A stretch of DNA of 7,360 nt from JAJISK01 sp046759865 (lineage in GTDB: Archaea > Thermoplasmatota > Thermoplasmata > RBG-16-68-12 > JAJISG01), in the NCBI GenBank assembly GCA_046759865.1, contig JBHIDB010000058.1, positions 1 through 7,360 of the forward strand, read 5' to 3'. The notes beneath the pieces were generated by a model. The model searched no databases and was not told the DNA's origin. It saw nothing but the letters and a program-made list of their open reading frames with translations. A program made the position numbers and the translations under genes. How positions within the stretch are numbered: position 1 is the stretch's first letter; every line of letters begins with the position of its first letter. This document shows, piece after piece, positions 5,365 through 7,360 of the stretch.

Positions 5365-6464
5365 GCCTTCGCGACCTGGTCCAGGACGGGTTGCAGCAAG
5401 CCGAGTCCTTTCGTCAGAACCTCCCTTCGCATGCCGTAGCCGAGCCGGACGTAGCCCTCCTCGCGGAAGTGCGCGCCGGGGACGATCAGTACGCCCGCCC
5501 TCCGCGCTCGCTCGGCGACTTCCATCGATGGGACCTCCCACGTGTAGCGAAGGAACCCAATGGCACCGGCGCGCGGGGGGACCCAACGGAAGCCGTTCTT
5601 GTCGACGAAGGATTCGAGGACCGGAAAGTTGCGCCGGAGGATGGTTCGGGCCCGGTCGAGCAATTTCTCCCTCCATGGGCCGAGGACTCGCCTCCCCAAG
5701 AGGTCTGTCAGTGAGTTGATGGCGATGGTCGTGTAGTCATGGAGGGCCCAGATGCGTTCCACGAGTTCCGCTGGCCCGCAGACCCAACCCAAGCGCAACC
5801 CCGGCAGGCCATAGGCCTTGGAAAGGCCGGAGCTCACGACGACTTTCTCGGAGGCACCCCAGAATGTGGGGGTCTCGTCGCCGGCTCGCTCGGCTCCGCG
5901 GTACACCTCATCGGACAATAACCACGCCCCGGCGTCCTCCGCGGTATCGAGGAGAACACGACGGCTCGCGTCCGTCAACGCGATGCCCGTCGGGTTGTTG
6001 GGATGACTGAGGGAGATGGCCGTCGTGTCAGGACCGGCGGCGGCCTTCACCTCCTCGGGATCCGGTTGCCACGAGCGTTCTTCCCGGAGCAGCAGCGGGA
6101 CGGCCTTGCCCCAGGACTGGGCCAGGCCCCAGACCTGCATGTAGTTCGGGAGCACCGTGACGAACGGCGCCCCCCTATCCGCCGTGGCTAGAGTCGTGAG
6201 GAAATTGGCCTCCGCGGACCCCGTCGTCAGCAGGACGTTTTCCGGGCCCGAGCCGGGGTAAAGACCGGCCACCGCTTCCCGGAGCGCTTCCGACCCCTGC
6301 GTGACCGCATACTCGAGAGGGGTCCGGAGCGCGTCGCGTAGGTCGTCCTCGCCCATCAGCTCCTCCAGGGCCATGGGCTCGACCCCGCTCTCCGCCAGGT
6401 TGACCGCGACCCGGGCCTCCCAGGTCGATTGCCACCTTTCCATCTCGAAGAGGGGGATCTTCAA
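5361..6464 (-). CDS. PLP-dependent aminotransferase, class I/II fold
   Basis: This fold-type I aminotransferase-like enzyme has 367 residues. Motifs in order: NLAESGVEP at 22-30, TGSAEAN at 81-87 (phosphate-binding region), PNYMQ with an aromatic residue stacking on PLP at 108, SHPNNPTG at 153-160 (Asn157), SDEVYRG at 184-190 (Asp185 for the pyridine N, Tyr188), the Schiff-base Lys216 in SSGLSKAYGL, Arg224 in GLRLGW, and Arg340 in YVRLGYG for the substrate carboxylate. All core catalytic residues are present. The N-terminal MKIPLFEMERW followed by NLAESGVEP marks a subgroup distinct from textbook aspartate aminotransferase. Relatives include poorly characterised enzymes and, I believe, capreomycidine-synthase-like proteins, so the reaction could be transamination or another PLP reaction. 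The start is TTG (6462-6464) with GGGAG directly adjacent and no spacer, which hints at leaderless or coupled initiation. An internal ATG at residue 8 would cut off the conserved N-terminus. Its stop overlaps the FAD oxidoreductase start. Confidence 0.88.
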   Translation of the reverse strand: MKIPLFEMERWQSTWEARVAVNLAESGVEPMALEELMGEDDLRDALRTPLEYAVTQGSEALREAVAGLYPGSGPENVLLTTGSAEANFLTTLATADRGAPFVTVLPNYMQVWGLAQSWGKAVPLLLREERSWQPDPEEVKAAAGPDTTAISLSHPNNPTGIALTDASRRVLLDTAEDAGAWLLSDEVYRGAERAGDETPTFWGASEKVVVSSGLSKAYGLPGLRLGWVCGPAELVERIWALHDYTTIAINSLTDLLGRRVLGPWREKLLDRARTILRRNFPVLESFVDKNGFRWVPPRAGAIGFLRYTWEVPSMEVAERARRAGVLIVPGAHFREEGYVRLGYGMRREVLTKGLGLLQPVLDQVAKA

Positions 6465-6504
6465 CTCCCGGACCTAGGGCGGGCCAGGATGAATTCTTTG
6501 CGGG

Positions 6505-7320
6505 TTAGGCGCCAACGGGAAGAAACCTCGCGTGGACGTCGCACAGCGCTCCGGACTGCACCTGGGCCTCAATCATCTCCTGCTGCCAGTGGGCGTTGAA
6601 GAGCTGACACGCGGGGTCCTCGCAGAAGGGGTTCCCGACCAAGGAGAAGAAGAGGGCTTGGAGAGCGTAGCCCCTGAAGACCTCCGTCAGCCGCTCGTCG
6701 TCGTAGTCGATGAACTGGCCCGCCAGCTCCTCCTTTAGCAGCTCCGTCGGGGGCGCCACGCCCATGGCACTATACCGCCGCTTGGCGACGTAGAAGGCCT
6801 TCGGCTTCGCCGGGCCCTCCACCACGCCGCTCGTGGAGGCGAGGGCGGGGAGGCCGCACACGATGACGCGGGCATGATACACCCGATCGCCCGCATCGAA
6901 GGTGGAGATCAATCGAGGGGTGAAGGAGAGGTGAACGGTTCGCAAGGTTCGCTCCGCCTCCGGAAGGAAGGAGCGCATGAGGGTCTGGAACCGGAACCCG
7001 TCGTATAGGATGCCGGGGAGACGCTTTCGTGGGTCGAGGAGAAGCCTGCGCTCGATGTCGATGTCCCCCAAGAGGGGCGGGAATTTCTGTTCCTCGTGAT
7101 AGAGGTCCTTGACCTTCAGGTGAGCCATTCGATTGGCTAGGTTCTCCAGGTCCAGGACGCCATGATGCGAGAAGAACTCGGATCGGGTCGCAACCTCCAG
7201 GCCGGTGACCTGCCGTAGATAGGCGGCGAGCTCGGTAAGGTCCAAGACGGGCGTCGCTGGATCCTCGTAGAGAACGATCCGTTCGGGACGGGCCAGAATT
7301 CTAGGTCTTGAGGATGTCAT
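6505..7320 (-). CDS. Conserved hypothetical protein with C-terminal Cys/His cluster (DUF6775-like putative metallopeptidase)
   Basis: This is a 271-residue soluble protein with no signal peptide or membrane segment. It looks like an archaeal conserved family that I recall as DUF6775, named a putative metallopeptidase; that assignment is from memory. The most distinctive part is the C-terminus: Cys233 and Cys238 in NPFCEDPACQLFNAHWQQE, His244 in the same stretch, then Cys260 and His263 in ALCDVHARF. The spacing C-x4-C-x5-H and C-x2-H suggests a zinc site. There is no HExxH motif, so peptidase activity is unproven. DERLTEVFRGYALQALFF at 208-225 is another conserved-looking helix. The ATG (7318-7320) lies inside the 3' end of the Thi4-like gene, overlapping it by 20 bases in another frame, so the two are probably co-transcribed and coupled. 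Forty bases separate it from the aminotransferase downstream. Function unknown. Confidence 0.75.
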   Translation of the reverse strand: MTSSRPRILARPERIVLYEDPATPVLDLTELAAYLRQVTGLEVATRSEFFSHHGVLDLENLANRMAHLKVKDLYHEEQKFPPLLGDIDIERRLLLDPRKRLPGILYDGFRFQTLMRSFLPEAERTLRTVHLSFTPRLISTFDAGDRVYHARVIVCGLPALASTSGVVEGPAKPKAFYVAKRRYSAMGVAPPTELLKEELAGQFIDYDDERLTEVFRGYALQALFFSLVGNPFCEDPACQLFNAHWQQEMIEAQVQSGALCDVHARFLPVGA

Positions 7321-7360
7321 AGGCCACTTCGGCGGCCCGCTTCCCCGAGAGGAGCATGGC
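7301..7360 (-). CDS. thi4: C-terminal fragment of a Thi4-like thiazole synthase (cut by window edge)
   Basis: The last 19 residues of a minus-strand gene enter the window from the right: AMLLSGKRAAEVAYDILKT, ending at TAG (7301-7303). The pattern (G)AMxLSGxxAAExAxxxLK matches the conserved C-terminal helix of Thi4 (ribulose/ADP-thiazole synthase, the archaeal sulfide-dependent thiamine thiazole synthase), a flavoprotein-fold enzyme that makes the thiazole half of thiamine from NAD, glycine and sulfide. Other two-dinucleotide-binding flavoproteins end in similar helices, so the call rests on little sequence. The residue that separates sacrificial-Cys from His-type enzymes lies outside the window. 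It overlaps the next gene by 20 bases. Confidence 0.55.
   Translation of the reverse strand, partial: AMLLSGKRAAEVAYDILKT

Noticed and set aside
5365..5676. In-frame N-terminal extension of the FAD oxidoreductase
   Set aside because: It is a shadow of the aminotransferase C-terminus. The FAD-binding fold starts directly at the ATG at 5364.
1..7360. CRISPR arrays, tRNA or rRNA genes, insertion sequences
   Set aside because: Reading both strands showed no regularly spaced repeats, no tRNA-like cloverleaf sequence with conserved T-loop, no rRNA-like conserved stretches, and no transposase or terminal inverted repeats.

Overview
This GC-rich window (roughly two-thirds G+C by eye) most likely comes from an archaeon. 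Four things point that way: an archaeal-type geranylgeranyl reductase beside a prenyl diphosphate synthase; a methyltransferase closely resembling plant plastid VTE3, a type with archaeal relatives; a protein resembling an archaeal putative metallopeptidase family; and the C-terminal tail of a Thi4-like thiazole synthase. Weak Shine-Dalgarno signals, frequent TTG/GTG/CTG starts and TTAAG-type AT-rich boxes upstream of divergent genes fit this. A high-GC Thermoplasmatota lineage is my guess; no rRNA or other marker fixes it.

Layout. Positions 23-844 (minus) hold a LarE-like sulfur transferase. A divergent intergenic region (845-976) separates it from a plus-strand run: a short polyprenyl diphosphate synthase (977-1759), an FAD-dependent geranylgeranyl/polyprenyl reductase (1756-2880, apparently starting at a CTG that overlaps the previous stop), and a VTE3-like quinone methyltransferase (3026-3634). 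A candidate 47-residue single-span membrane protein (2826-2969) lies antisense in the gap between reductase and methyltransferase. From 3665 to the right edge everything is on the minus strand. In transcription order these are: the end of a Thi4-like gene (7301-7360, cut by the window), a conserved hypothetical with a Cys/His cluster (6505-7320, overlapping thi4 by 20 nt), a fold-type I PLP aminotransferase (5361-6464), a DAO-family FAD oxidoreductase (4219-5364, ATGA overlap with the aminotransferase) and a BCP-type peroxiredoxin (3665-4138).

How the genes may work together. The plus-strand trio can be read as an isoprenoid-tail module: chain elongation, tail saturation and ring methylation of a respiratory quinone. 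The alternative is that the first two act on membrane lipids and the methyltransferase is separate. On the minus strand, an aminotransferase translationally coupled to an amine/amino-acid oxidase and followed by a peroxiredoxin suggests an amino-acid-derivative pathway that makes H2O2 and removes it. No RNA genes, insertion sequences or CRISPR arrays were seen. I do not see a clearly novel multi-gene system. The points most worth checking are the quinone module, the atypical prenyl synthase, the antisense small membrane protein, the CTG start and the uncharacterised Cys/His protein.
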